From: Rusavskia elegans
Taxonomy: Eukaryota; Ascomycota; Lecanoromycetes; Teloschistales; Teloschistaceae
Assembly: GCA_011316305.1 (NCBI GenBank)
Contig: SAUG01000060.1
Location: 310,001-374,000 of the forward strand
Length of the DNA: 64,000 nt
Reading direction: 5' to 3'
The notes under the pieces were generated by a model. That model was given only the letters and a program-made list of their open reading frames with translations. It had not been told where the DNA came from and searched no databases. Of this stretch, positions 13,118 to 25,800 are shown piece by piece. The stretch's first letter is position 1, and each line of letters starts with the position of its first letter. A program made the position numbers and the translations under genes.

Positions 13118-14485
13118 ATGTTGTTCCGGATTAACGTTCTTTCCACAATCCTCATATTCATCGCAACGTGCCAAGGGGACACGATTCCCCACTACAAGAA
13201 TGTCGTTTACTTTGCCAGTTGGTAAGAGAGGGGCCCGTGATAGTTACAGGAAATTAAGAACTGATCGTCAGAAATAGGAAGATATATTCCAGTAAATTTC
13301 ACCCATCTAGCCTCCCCGTAGCACAGTTGACGCACGTCCACTATGCGTTCGCAGTCGTCAATCCAGACACCGGCACAGTGTTCGCTATCCATTAATTATA
13401 AGACAAAGATATCATACTTATCCTGCATTAGATTTTCGCCTGATCCCTGGGCAGACTTGGCTAATTCGGATCCGGACCTCAACAACACCAGCCTTCGAGG
13501 CTCTTTAGGTGAACTCTTTACTTTGAAGGTGAACAATCGCAATCTGAAAGTTCTCCTAAGTATCGGTGGTTTCAATAACGGAGCAAATTTTACCAAAGGT
13601 ATCGACACGCCAGCGAAGCAGAGGGAATTCGTGCGTAGTAGCGTCGCCATGGTGCAGGACCTAGGCTTCGACGGCTTGGACATTGACTGGGAGTACCCTC
13701 GAACTGACGCAGACGGTATGCGCCTCGTGGACCTCCTACAGGCATGCCGTAAAGAGCTTGATGCTGCTAGCACGGCCCACCAGCAGCGTTATCACTTCTT
13801 GCTCGCGATCGCTGTCACGGCAGATCCTGCAAAGTATGGATCTCTAAGGATGAAGGATATTAATGCATCCATCGACTATATCAACCTCATGGGCTACGAT
13901 TACGCTGGATCGTGGTCAGCTTTTACCGGGCACCAATCAAATCTTTATCCATGTACGAATAATCCGCGATCGACACCTTTCGATACCAATTCGTCAATTA
14001 CGACCTTAACTCGAAGCGGAATCGAGTCTTCGAAGATCGTTCTTGGGATACCAATCTATGGGCGAGGTTTTGACAACACAGACGGTCCTGGACAAACATT
14101 TATCCCGATGCAAAAAGGAGAATTCGAACCCGAGTATGGCATATGGTCGTATAAAGCATTACCATTGCCTGGAGCAAGCTCAGAAGATAATCTAGACTTG
14201 GTAGCGGCGTCTACGTACGATTCAAAGAAACGATCCTTTTTTTCTTATGATACCCCTGCTACGGTGAAGGCCAAATCCCAATACGTTTTGAAAACCCATC
14301 TTGGGGGCACTATGTTCTGGGAAGCTAGCATGGACAGAATTGGCGCGCAGAGCTTAGTGGGGACGTCATATGACATCTTGAAGACGGAGGGCTTGGAGCA
14401 GTCGAATAATTGTATTACGTATCCGCTCAGCAGATTTAAGAACTTGAAAAATTCGACAGTCAATTTCAAAGGTGGAAGGTTTTGA
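13118..14485 (+). CDS. Secreted GH18 chitinase, fungal class V, Chit42-like
   Basis: Endochitinase of glycoside hydrolase family 18, which cleaves beta-1,4-linked GlcNAc polymers outside the cell or in the wall. Exons are 13118-13221, 13278-13379 and 13432-14485, giving 419 residues. Introns are 56 bp (gtaaga..atag) and 52 bp (gttcgc..ttag); the second donor is weak but is the only GT that keeps frame. Residues 1-20 form a hydrophobic signal peptide. The SxGG motif is at S112-G115. The catalytic DxxDxDxE is complete (D149, D152, D154, E156, in DGLDIDWEYP). MGYDY at 222-226 and the GGTMFWEAS strand at 360-368 are typical of the family. There is no LysM, carbohydrate-binding module or anchor. 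It resembles the Trichoderma Chit42 group through its carboxy end. It is intact, unlike most of its neighbours. The start was chosen as the first ATG that gives a signal peptide. I infer a role in mycoparasitism, nutrition or wall turnover. Confidence 0.9.
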
Positions 14486-15340
14486 ATTCTCTTTTCATAC
14501 ATCTATCAGTCATTCATTGTAAAATAGTAGAGACTTTCACGAGATTAGTGTTCGAACTTGAAGTCTCGAAGTAAAATATTCCCGATTAAGAAAACCGCTG
14601 CAAATCTTCTCATGGGGAAAAGTCTTACTGATATCCGATTGAGGGGTACTGTTGCTCGCGGCCGAAATTGATTTCCCTCGCAGCTGGAATATGTGGGACC
14701 ATCAAGGTCCATAGGCAAGAGACACGCTGTCAAATCGAGGATATACAAAACGTTGTTGAGACAAGCAAGAAAGTCATGCCAATATCCTCGCGGAGAAGAA
14801 ACGCTAATCGACTAACGAAGGGCTTCACAAGGGAAAGAGACTCACGGAATTGCTGGACTCCTTCGAACCTGACGATACTTCGGCTTTGGAGTGTTTGGAT
14901 TTGGATCGTCTGGAAACCTATAATTGAACGTGGTAAAAGTAGTTTTCATATTCCTTATAGTGATTCTGCTTTCTAAAATAGATAAAATCGAATATAATAC
15001 GGAAAAAAAAGGCTTATCGGAATCCTTCCCAGGTCAGAGTCAGACCAGGGTACATGTGCGCACTGAAAGAGATTTACCCTAAGAGGAGCAGGCAAAAGCA
15101 GCGCAAAATTGACGATGAAAGTTAAATGCGTTGCAGTATATTATAGAATTGTCAATTATATAGAAATATATCAAAATTTGCTGTATGGAAGTGCTAGCGA
15201 TTATTATTTACGAAAGAAAGCCAGTATTCGCTCTACCAAAGGTTCCTTCCCGTCGAGATACCGGTTGTTATATCTCAATATCTTTATACCTTCTATCTCT
15301 TTTCGTATAGACGGGTCCTTGCCGCTTTATCTTTGAAAAG
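14486..15340. other. Downstream flank of the chitinase, island edge
   Basis: Likely 3' end of the chitinase transcript followed by a gradual change to AT-rich DNA from about 14980. Short frames of 67-102 codons occur on both strands, but none has splice or domain support. Confidence 0.5.
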
Positions 15341-16314
15341 TGGTATAATTGATTTGCGTAGTAATCGAATCTCTCTCGATATCTACTATATTGAATTTAG
15401 ACTGGTAAATATAACCGTCGAGATCTTTTATACAAAATTTTTTTCAATCTTTTAATATTAGTTTTTATATTAAATAAAATCGGTAAAACTCGAAATGTTA
15501 TAGATATTTCTTTATTTAAATATAGTATTTCTTCTATCGAATTTTATATTCTATTTTTCTATACTAAAATAACTATATTTCAATGTAAAAAAAATCTTTA
15601 AACTTCTAATAGCTAGAAACCCGTATTAAATATATATTAGATGGAATATTTCTATTCGATAAAGTAATACCGTTTCTATTTAATATATTAGCTATAAAAT
15701 TATTCTAAATATCTAGATATCAAACCTACTAGCTACTAGTTAGATTTAGAAAGTAATCGTTACTAGTTTATCTATTAGAATATTTACTATCGCGTTAGAT
15801 AATAAAAAAAGGATTAGAATATAGAAATAAAAAAAAGATAGACTTTAAAAATTTATTTATCAAAATATCAATTTAGCTAATTTTTTTTTTAGAAATCGAA
15901 CTATAATAGATAAAATAATAGTTTAAATCTAAATAATAAAAATTATAACTTTTCCGGTTCTATTCTTTTCTAGCTTTACTAGCAGTACTTTTTTATATAG
16001 TAAAAAGAATAAATTGTTCTTGTCAATCTACTTTTTCTATATTAAATATCTAATAGATTCATTGTTTTACGCGAAGAAAATATTTGTTATAATTATATAT
16101 ATTGGATTCTACCAAAAAGCGGCAAAATATAATAATTAGATATAGATCCGGACTGTTAATTAGAATATTTAATTACTAACTTTTTAGTATATATTAAATA
16201 TTTAGACGTTATTTAATAGTACTAATTACTAATTAATATTAAATAGTTATTTAGTAATTTAATAGAATCTAACGTACTAATTATACCAATTATATTAATT
16301 ATTTAATTAATTTA

Positions 16315-17210
16315 GTTTTGGTTTTAGTACCCGGTAAACCAGTGGTTCGGTAAATAAATTAAGCGTTAGTATACCAGTATTAATTATACGGTAGTAGGAC
16401 TTATATCCTAGTTTAGTTAACGTAAATAATAGTTCTTTCTATAGAATTTTAATTTAAATTTGCTTAGTAATATAACGTATCCTTCTACCGATAACTTAAT
16501 ATAGAAATTTTTACAGTAAATATACCTCGTAGTTATCGCTTCTTCTTCTTTTACCAGTAATACAAGTTATACTCCCGCTAATAGCTATAGCTGCAAGCTA
16601 AACCAGACGGTAGTACCTATATCCGTAATAACTATATCTACCCGCGCGGTGGTCGACTACCTCGTTATAGCTAGAGCAACCTATTTTAACTTCGATAAAA
16701 ATAGCTTCTTTACCGTCTTTAAAACGCGCTATCCGACCTCCCTACTTCCTTTTAATCTAATCGACCGGGTAAAGCTTCTAGCTATAGTAGCTAGCGTACT
16801 ATCTAGCGACCCTTTTAAAATCTAGTAGGTTAAAAAGTATTTTAATAGTTTAGCGGAACGTTTAGATACGGGTTATATAATAAATATAGCCGAGGCGACG
16901 GACGTAGATAATTACTTCGCAGTATAGCAGGTAAATATAGCGGAAATATTAGAAGCTGATAATTATATATAACGTCGAAGAAGGACTGGTAGACCGAGAA
17001 ATAGTAAAAGATTCGTAATCGCGAATAAAAAAGGAAATAGTTAAATAGAAGTAATTAACTGCGCTGCAAATTTTACCTGACGAATATATCTTTGGCTGTA
17101 AAAATTTCTTTATACGTAAAATATAACAATCGTTGCCGTATATAACGTTGATAAAATATATATATATATAAAAAAACTTAATATAATTCCAGATAGAAGC
17201 CTACCAGAAG
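16315..17210 (+). repeat. Repeat B, copy 2, with decayed small reading frame
   Basis: Starts with GTTTTGGTTTTAGTACCC, ends after a (TA)n tract and the word ATAATTCC. It is close to copy 3 at 54508-55510. The frame at about 16650-16830 reads VVDYLVIARATYF, then KTRYPTSLLPF and RVKLLAIVASVLSS, and continues with LAERLDTGY after one stop. The same peptide in three separately mutated copies argues that it was once a real protein. Family not recognised. Confidence 0.65.
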
Positions 17211-18044
17211 AGTTATATTAATTACAAAAGATTTTATTATCTATATAGTATTTAAATTCGAGATTTTTATAGTTTATATTTAATCTATTAATTTTCGCTA
17301 TATACTGTTCTAGTAAATATTACTAATTTATATATTTTTTTGAAATCGATTAATTAGTTATCTGTTATATCTGAATTTACAAATATATCAACAAAATCAA
17401 ATTTCCACGTATAGAAAATATCTACGGGTTAGTACGTCGTATAACAATATTATAGATAAATATTTGGAAAAAAACCGTCTATTTTCTATCGTTTTTATTT
17501 TGTTGGAATTTCTGATCTATATTATTTAATATCTAAATTAATTACAAAAGGCTCGAGTAATCTATATAATATAATTCTATTTTAAAGTTTTCTATTCCAT
17601 TTTCTATAAAGCGATTAATACTATAGTTTTATCGAAAGCTAGAACTATTATTTTTTTAAATTTATATCGTTTGAAATATAATATAAATATTTATTCTTGC
17701 TTTGGCCAAGATTGTAGACAGCTTGTTTGCCCGCGTTTAAATCGTATTCTAGCTAGCCCTACTATAATCTAGCGTAAAAATAGTAAAAATCGATAAAATA
17801 GTAAAACTTTAATAGATAATACGGTTATATATATAAAGATATAATTAAATATCGGAATTTTATAACTATATATTAAATAGTATTCACGAATTATAGTATT
17901 TTATTATACGCGTATATAAATCCTACTACTCTATCTATTTCGTATACTAATTCTATAAAAATAATCTATATATTGTAATATTATATAGTTATAGAAATAC
18001 CGTATATATAAATATTAGTTTTTTTTTATATATATACTAATAAA

Positions 18045-18119
18045 GCCTTGTAGTCGAAAAGTTAAAATTTCGTCGCTAGAAAATTAAAGGTATATACGTT
18101 CGAATCCTACGTTCGTCGA
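18045..18119 (+). tRNA. tRNA-like remnant (pseudo-tRNA or SINE head)
   Basis: About 75 bases with an intact B-box/T-loop word (GTTCGAATCC at 18098-18107), an A-box-like stretch (tagtcgaaaagtt), and a possible anticodon stem-loop (tttc gtcgcta gaaa). The acceptor arms do not pair and the loop position after the anticodon is not a purine, so it is unlikely to be functional. It is probably a RIP-mutated tRNA or the tRNA-derived head of a SINE. Confidence 0.3.
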
Positions 18120-18554
18120 TTTGGATTTTCTAGTCTAAAAGATAATTTTCTATATAACGGTTCCGAGCTATAGCGACGAGGTGAATAATAATAGAATCTA
18201 ATTATTAGACCTAAATATAATAATATCGATAATGTTTATATTATATAAAGAGTTTTAGCTAATACGTTATTCGAATAGTATCCGATAAAATCTTTTTTTA
18301 CTAATATATTGCTATAGAAAATATATACGTACGTAGCGAGCTAGTAGAAAATAGTAATAGTTTATTAGAATCTAATATTATTTGTTATTTTAACGCGAAC
18401 CCTACGGGCTATATTTATAGAGTTTTTCTTTAAACTATATATTAAGTTATACCTTTTATTTATATTTTTATTCTTTAATTATTATATTAATTTTATACTA
18501 GTATATTATAAACCTATATCGTTTATTATTACTATTTATATTAGGATAGGTTTA

Positions 18555-19005
18555 GACTGGCCGTCGGATCGGATTTCGAACCCGGGTTAGCTAACCCGAC
18601 CCGATCCGAGTCGGATTAGACGAAAACGTAATCCGACCCGGTCGGATTTCGAATACGGGTTAGCTAATCCGACCCGATCTAAAAAAACGCTAAACTCTAG
18701 TATAAAAGTATAAAGCTAGTATAACTTTTATACGAATTTACTAAAAAAATTCTAATTAATTAACTACGCTAGCTAGAAAGTCCGTAGTAAAACTAAATAT
18801 ATTACTTCGATATATTACCTTTATTAAAATATTAAAATAATAATATATTAAATATATTAAATTATCGGATCGGGTCCGGATCGGATTATTAAATAACCCG
18901 ACCCGGATTCGACCCGCTAAAACTCGGATCGGGTCCGGATCGGGTTACTAAAATCGGGTCGGGTACCCGACGGTTCGACGGAAATCCGACTCGAAACGGC
19001 CAGTC
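18555..19005. mobile_element. TA-flanked inverted-repeat MITE, copy 2 (451 bp)
   Basis: Starts GACTGGCCGTCGGATCGG and ends ..CGAAACGGCCAGTC, so the outer ~10 bp are perfect inverted repeats. TA lies on both sides (18553-18554, 19006-19007). The length is exactly that of the copy at 4302-4752. The centre holds the family motif 'ctacgctagctag'. It carries no gene. This is the best preserved member. Confidence 0.75.
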
Positions 19006-19799
19006 TAGATAGATTTTAGCTTCGGAATTAGTATATAATATACTAATCAACTTTTATAGTAAAAATTTTAACTTTTACTATTTTAGCGGCGCCGAAGACT
19101 ATATATCTATTTATAGAATTTAAATATTTCGTCGATTATATCTCTACGGTAGAATAATAGAATCTAGTAGTTATTTCGTAGGAGATATATTAGTCTACGA
19201 TAGAGATTAGGTTTATCTAATAAATAAAAGAATAGAAAGATAGAATAAAGACTTTTTTTAGATAATCGCGGTATATTTAGTAGGTAGTAAAATGCTAATT
19301 TAGGAAATCTAATATCTAAAATGTTAATTTACTATAGATTATATTATAAAATGGATAGAAAAGTTTCGAAGCGATTTTATTAATACCCGGGCGTATAAAA
19401 AGCTAGAAATTAGTCCTTTTTCTACTATTTAAAGAGATATATAAAGCCGTATAGATATTTATTATTAATATTAGTAAAATCAAAAAAGATTTACGTAATT
19501 TTAGATAGAATAGATAAAATTAAATATCGTAGGCTAAATTATTAAAGAAAAGTTTTTTATTAGCTCGCTTTTTTTTCTAGAGTCTAGCTTTATAGTAGAG
19601 TCTCGTACGGGGTCCGACTACTAAAATAAAACTAGGATTTTTAGTACTAATATATATAATTAATATCTTAGTATATAGAATTCTATAGATATAATTTTTA
19701 GAATAGATCGAACGTTTTCGAATAATATAGAAATATCTAGAATCGAGTCGGGTTTAAATTTAATATAAAATAGATAAATATATTAGATATTTTATTCGT

Positions 19800-20370
19800 A
19801 GATTAGATATTTTTTAGTAGATTATTCCGTATTTTATATTTATCGAAAATTTTTTATTTTAACTACTACTTTTAATCTTATACCGTATATCAACTATATA
19901 AACTCTAAAGTTAAAACAATTGGATACTATAGCCGTATATCTATATTATTAAATTTAAAAATATATAGTATATATAATTAGATTTAGGTAAATAGTATTT
20001 CTTTAACGTCGTTTATTTCGATCCTAGAAAACGTTCCCCTACGTTTTTACTACTAAAAGTCGCTATAAATGACTTTTTAGATAGAGTTAATTTTACGAAA
20101 ATTCCGTATTTTATAAATAGTTTTATCGAGAATTTTATTTTTTTAACTACTATTTTTAATTATATATTCTATACTAACTATATAAATATTAGAGCTAAAA
20201 TCTTTAGATATAATAGATATATATATATACTATTCTATTTAAAAAGATCTAGTATATATAACCTAAGTCGAGTAAATAGTATCTTCTTAATATTATTTAC
20301 CTCGATTATAGAAAACGTTCTATTACTAAAAAACGTTGTAAAATCCTTTTATCTAATAATTTATAAAATT
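19800..20370 (+). repeat. Diverged tandem duplication, ~290-bp unit
   Basis: The stretch from about 19800 to 20090 is repeated at about 20100-20370. Both units share a gaaaattttt-ttttaactactatttttaat segment, a tatataaatt/ttagagctaaa segment and a gtaaatagtatctt..gaaaacgttc segment. Both are RIP-mutated. They may encode a repeated protein segment in an old element. Confidence 0.4.
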
Positions 20371-20989
20371 ATTATTTTAACTTTATATATAAATTCAAGT
20401 AATATTATCGAGTTTATTATATAGACAAACGGTCTATAATTATATCAACTTAGTCTATAACTGTTTTATATATAAGTTCCGCCCGATTTTTATTATTACA
20501 AGGCGTTTCTATCTACTCTAGGATTTAATAGGCCTTCTAGTTGCTTCTATCTAGATATCGGCGTATATCTATAAATCTCGCTATAGCAGGCAGCGGAACC
20601 TATATAGGAAATCTATTATAATTAAATATTCCTTCTAATATAATACTACTAGTATCCAGAACCTATAAAATAACTATATAAATAAAGCCGGCGGCGAAGT
20701 TCTTTCTAGTTAAATTTAGTATAACTTTATTTAGTATTAAACCCTGGCTTTTATATACTATAATAGCGAAAGTAAAAGTTAGAAAAAACTATTTCCGTTA
20801 GCTAATTTAATTTTTAAACTCGATCTACTACGTTCGTTATTCGATAGAAATAAACTATCTACCGTTATAATTATAGCCGAGTTTATCTTTATACTAATCG
20901 AATTCTATAAAAACTATTACCAGTAGTATTTAAAATAGATTCTATATACTATTATTTTATAGAATCTAGTATATAGTATTTATTATACT

Positions 20990-22110
20990 GTTAACTAAAC
21001 TTTCCGTAATATTTATAATATATATAAGTATAACTCGAATATCTTTACTAAATAGAAGCTCGTTTTCCGGATATTCTATATTATTAGAGTCGATCTATTT
21101 AAATTAATCGCTGCTATTCTAGGCGTAGATTTTAATAATAGGTCTAACGAGTTTTCGTAGTCGGTTTTTATTATAGCTATAAACGGCCTTTTTAGTAGAA
21201 TATAAATATAAAATATTATAGAAACTCGGACGATTTTTAGCCGAAAATCAAGATCCTAAATATATAATTAGAAATTTCTAGCTTTCGATTACTATAAAAC
21301 TATCCCGGAGTTAATCTAATACGCGGTAGAACTATTAAATTTCTAAAATTATTCCCCGAATATATATATTTTCGTCGAAGAAAATTATCTTTATAAAGGC
21401 GTTATAGGCGTTTTTATCTACGATAATCTTCGGTTTAGTATTAGATTTTACTAGAAAATATATCGAAAGATTTATAACTAGAGCTAATTAAATAAAGTCT
21501 CTATATAGCAGGATATTTATACTATTAAAATATTTATTAGATTTACTCTAAATCTGCCGAAGTCGCTAGTCGATAAAGTAGAGCTATTTAAAACGAATTA
21601 TAGACTTTTTATCAATAATATTAATATTATAATACTTTAACCGGAACTAGACTTCGCTAATCTAATTAATTATAAAAGAAATAAAAGGTTTATTAATAGA
21701 GAGTTTAAATAGTAAATAGAAAGTTAAACTATTAATCAAGTAAGTAGCTATACCCGTAGAAACTATATAATAAATAGAATACTATTCGAAAAGTCTATTA
21801 CGTCGATAATATAAAATATCTAAATATATTATAATAATATTAATAACTTTAGACTTTCCGGTACCGGCCCCGCCGTCTAGATAGAGTAATAACTACGGTT
21901 TACTAGAATTAAAATAACTTTATATTATCTTTTCGAAGACTTTATATTACCGGGGATTAAAACTTTCGATACTATATCTATCGATAGTAGAAACTGTTAT
22001 TTTAGATTAAATTTAGTACTATAATACTATGATCTCGTTAAAACGAATAAAATTAGTTTAAACGAAAGAAATAATAAACCCGCCGTTATTATTAAACTAG
22101 TTAAAGTCTT
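20990..22110 (+). pseudogene. Decayed element frame, not identified
   Basis: On the plus strand one frame stays mostly open and reads protein-like, for example VEENYLYKGVIGVFIYD near 21373-21425 and FIRFTLNLPKSLVDKVELF near 21530-21590. Stops are mainly TAA or TAG. I could not match it to transposase, helicase, integrase or reverse transcriptase motifs. It is probably the coding part of an unrecognised transposable element. Confidence 0.3.
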
Positions 22111-22112
22111 TA

Positions 22113-22548
22113 TATCAATATCCAAAATCACCTATATATACTACAAATATCTACTACGTCCAAAGACGCTGTAGAACTCCCGTTTTTAGACTAACAGTTA
22201 TAAGTCCGGACCGTTAAGCCCCTATATAGCAGATAAATTCAAAGGTCGGAAACGCTAAATTAAAGACGCTAAACAATGAATAACCAATAGATATTAGATC
22301 TATATAACAGCTGCTTATACTAGGACCGAATAACGGCTAGACCTAGGTCTATATAACGGAAATATCGCCAATTAAAACTAATCAAAGTCAGTTATTAAAG
22401 CTAATCCAGCCAATCAATCTTCTAATTCAGTTCAACTGCCTTCGGCTATTAAATTGAAGGGGTGTGTCAACATCTAAAATCACCTATATATACTACAAAT
22501 ATCTACTACGTTCAAAGACGCTGTAAGATTCCCGTTTTTAGGCTGATA
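22113..22548 (+). mobile_element. TRIM-like mini-LTR element, copy 2 (436 bp)
   Basis: Two 84-bp direct repeats (22113-22196 and 22465-22548) are spaced by 352 bp. The right repeat begins TGTCA and ends TGATA, the left begins TATCA and ends TAACA; both fit an ancestral TGTCA..TGACA LTR after C-to-T changes. A purine-rich tract (gaaggggtg) lies just before the right repeat, as a polypurine tract should. Flanks are cttta on the left and tttta on the right, a plausible 5-bp target duplication. No coding capacity, as for terminal-repeat retrotransposons in miniature. It retains far more CpA and TpG than its surroundings. Confidence 0.65.
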
Positions 22549-24599
22549 TTTTATTATCCGGACGTTTAGCTAGATTAGAAAATATAAATATATTAATTCC
22601 GTCTCGATTAGATTTATATCTAGCTATAATTTTATTAGGATTTTTTATATAGTTATCTTCTATCTTATTATTATTAGATTCTAATCTATTATCTTCGAAG
22701 CTATTTTCGAAAAAAGATTTAATATCTAGTATATTATTACTCTAGATATAATTTACCTTATTATATTAGTAGATTTCTATCTAAAAAAATATAATCGATT
22801 ATATCGATAAACTAGAAAGTATTAAAAATTAGATTTCGGAAGAAACTGTATAGTATTAGTTTAGTTCTATAGAAATTAGACTATTACTAATTGAGGTTAG
22901 AATTATAACGAGAAAAAAGAGGAACTATAGTAGATCGAAACTATTTACGCTGTCCCGATTTCCTTTTAATCTAATCCTATATATATTAGAATAACGAAAT
23001 CTTTTCTATAGTTTTATCTCTATTATAATTCTATTATAATAGCTTTTTAAAACCGTTATTTTAGAATCTTTATCTAGATTATCTAAATTTAGCTTTCGAC
23101 TACGCCTTTCTAAAGATTTTAGGTCTAGAAAATAGTATATACGTTTTAATTCTAAAGATTTTTACTAATTAAATAGTAATAGATTTTTTAGTCTAATTAA
23201 TTACGTTTATCGATAAATTTATTTATTATCTTCTAGATTAGAGAAACTATTAGAAAATATAAATTAATAGCGGGTAAGATTTCTATAATTAAATTATAAA
23301 ATTCAGTAGATTTTTTTTAATCTTTAAATGATATTTAGCTAAATAAATAATCACTATTCCTAGATCTATATATAGAAAAATATCAGTATTTATAAATTAG
23401 ATTATAGTAACAGCGAGACTATATTTACCTATATAGCTATTATTTTACATCGGGTAGAAGGATTTATATTTAGAAATTTCTTTATAAACGAAGCGTAGAG
23501 TATCGATATATTTAAAAATACGGAATCGATAGACGTTTTTTTAAAAAATTATATTAAAACGTTTATAATAGTTCGTTATATACCTCGTATACTATTCGTA
23601 GCTATTTAAAATATAGACGAGCTCGGCTAGAAAATTCGAATAATAAAGAAAAACTTTATTTATAGGTTATTTAGCCGATAGACCTATCGCTATATTCGGT
23701 TTAAAAGTAAAGACTTTTAACCTCTAGTAAAATAGGAAATTATTTCTACTATCGGTTAAAAATAAAATACTATCGAGCTAGAAAAAGCTATAAATATAGT
23801 CGTTATCTCTAGTTGACTATTTAATTCGAAACTAGTAATCTTTAATAGAACCGAAGACTAGAGGTAAAACTATTTTTAAAAAAGTATAGAAGCGAATATT
23901 AAGCTAATATACTATAATTATAGAGTCTTTTTAAAACCATTGAACGTCTATTCGCTGCCGTTTTATTTTATCTAAACATATATACTTAGTTCTATTTTCT
24001 TTAGAAAGATACTAGTAGAGGTCGTTCTATTATATATCGGCGGCGCTTAATAAAAAGAATATAGTAGACGTTTCTAATTAACTATATATCGTATTTAATT
24101 CGTTACGAGCTTTTATCTAATAAAGCCGAATCCTTTATAATATAATAGTACGGCGGCTAATTAGATTATAGAAAGATATATATTTATTTTTAACTAAAAT
24201 CTAGAGTTAATTTGTATCTAATATAAAGTATTTATAATTCTTCTATATATAGCGGCTAGTTTTATTTGAATATTTACGTAAATTATAATTAAACGCCTTG
24301 TAATAGAATCTAAAATAGCGAGTAAAACGGCTATTTCTATAGTATATTAGATAATATATATATTTAGACTCCGAGACAGTCTTCTAGCGGCTCGCGGTAA
24401 AAAAAGCCGTTCTATTTAGAAATAATATAAGGAAAGTAAAGAAGGGAATATAGTTAGAAAAATCGTTTTCGCTAAAAGAAATACCTCTAATCGTTACTAC
24501 TAATAAGGTAGAAATAGCGGTTGATAATATAAGATTAATTATATTTTAATCTTTATTATAAAAATAATCGAAGGCGGTAGTAAATTATTTAAATTTAGT

Positions 24600-25800
24600 T
24601 CTATTAATAGCTAGAATAGGTATAATAGATTCCTCGATAAAAGATATATTATCGCCGCCTATACCTATTATTTCTATAGATAACTCCTCGGCAATTTATC
24701 TATTATTAGTAATTGGACGTTTTTATTTATATTAAAGCTATCGATTATAGATAGATTTATTAAATAGTAGTTAAAAAAAGCGTTTTTCGTGGATAGTAAT
24801 ATTATAATATTTTAGATAATAGATGATAAGATACCGGAACTATATTTCTATATAGCTATAGTATATATTATATCTACTTTTAAACTTACGCCGGATATTA
24901 CTTTTAAGGTCGATAGATAGAAAAACGAGTTTTAAAATTTCTAGTTTATTAGAAAAAAGAGATAGCTTTATTATAATCTTCGTTATATTCGCTATAAAGC
25001 TATATATATAACTAGAGTAGTAGAATAAATAATCTTTATACTTCTAAACCGATATCTAGATACTAGTCCGTATAAAAAGGTATTTTTCTACTATATTAAA
25101 TTCTAGTAAACTAGAAGAAATAGCGTTTAGATCTATATTATTAACGCCGCTATACGGATTAACTATCCGAATCTAATTTTATTTTTTAGCCTTCTGAAAG
25201 TATTAATATCGGGCGTAGATATCCTCGCTCTAAATAGTTTTAATTTTAAAATTAAACGCTTTTTCGATATAAACTATATAAGACTCCATTTTTATATTAG
25301 ATAGCGAATAATAGAAGGCTCAAATAGCGGTCCAATTCTACTCTCGAATAGTAGAGCTATTAAAATCTGTTTATTTAATAAATTTATAGTAGTCGTAATT
25401 AGTAATTAGAAATTAAAACAATTTTAGATCTAGATAATCGCGGTATTTTATAAAATAGTAGTTATAATCGAAGAACGATATATAAAAAGCCTTATAACTT
25501 CTATTATAATACTACTATTTCTCGATAGCGATCCTATATATTTCGGTTATATAGATAATATATAAAAGGTTAGAAAGTATTATAAATTAGCGGCGACTAT
25601 AAATAATACTATAGATTCTTTTTTTAATAAAACGTAGAGGCGTTTAGAAAGGAATAGATAATTTCGATAATTATTTTTTATTATATTAGTTTTGAATTAA
25701 AGAAAAAATTCGAAGGAATATAGAAATATTCTATACCGATAAAAAAAGAAAGAATAGCGGCTATTAATAAAGAGTAGATAGGCCGATAGATTAATTCTAA
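24600..25800. pseudogene. Decayed element frame, strand and family uncertain
   Basis: A plus-strand frame is nearly stop-free for several hundred bases around 24900-25700, with protein-like pieces such as LHFYIRQRIIEGSNSGP near 25290. The opposite strand also has few stops. Neither strand showed motifs I could name. I considered Starship-type tyrosine recombinase (DUF3435) but could not support it. Confidence 0.2.

Noticed and set aside
13378..13431. Frameshift in the chitinase between exons 2 and 3
   Set aside because: Using the GT at 13380-13381 instead of 13378-13379 gives a 52-bp intron that restores the frame and the expected sequence.
14691..14927. Plus-strand frame with protein-like end (KRLTELLDSFEPDDTSALE)
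   Set aside because: Three internal stops in about 79 codons is close to the chance rate, and there is no start or splice support.
15109..15336. 75-codon frame at the island edge
   Set aside because: AT-rich, low-complexity peptide with no motif, at the transition into RIP DNA.
22080..22560. Possible CRISPR-like direct repeats
   Set aside because: Only two 84-bp copies with LTR-type ends, and the DNA is fungal; the TRIM reading explains them.
24900..25100. Starship captain (DUF3435 tyrosine recombinase)
   Set aside because: No catalytic Arg-His-Tyr arrangement could be read in any frame, and no large-element boundary was seen.
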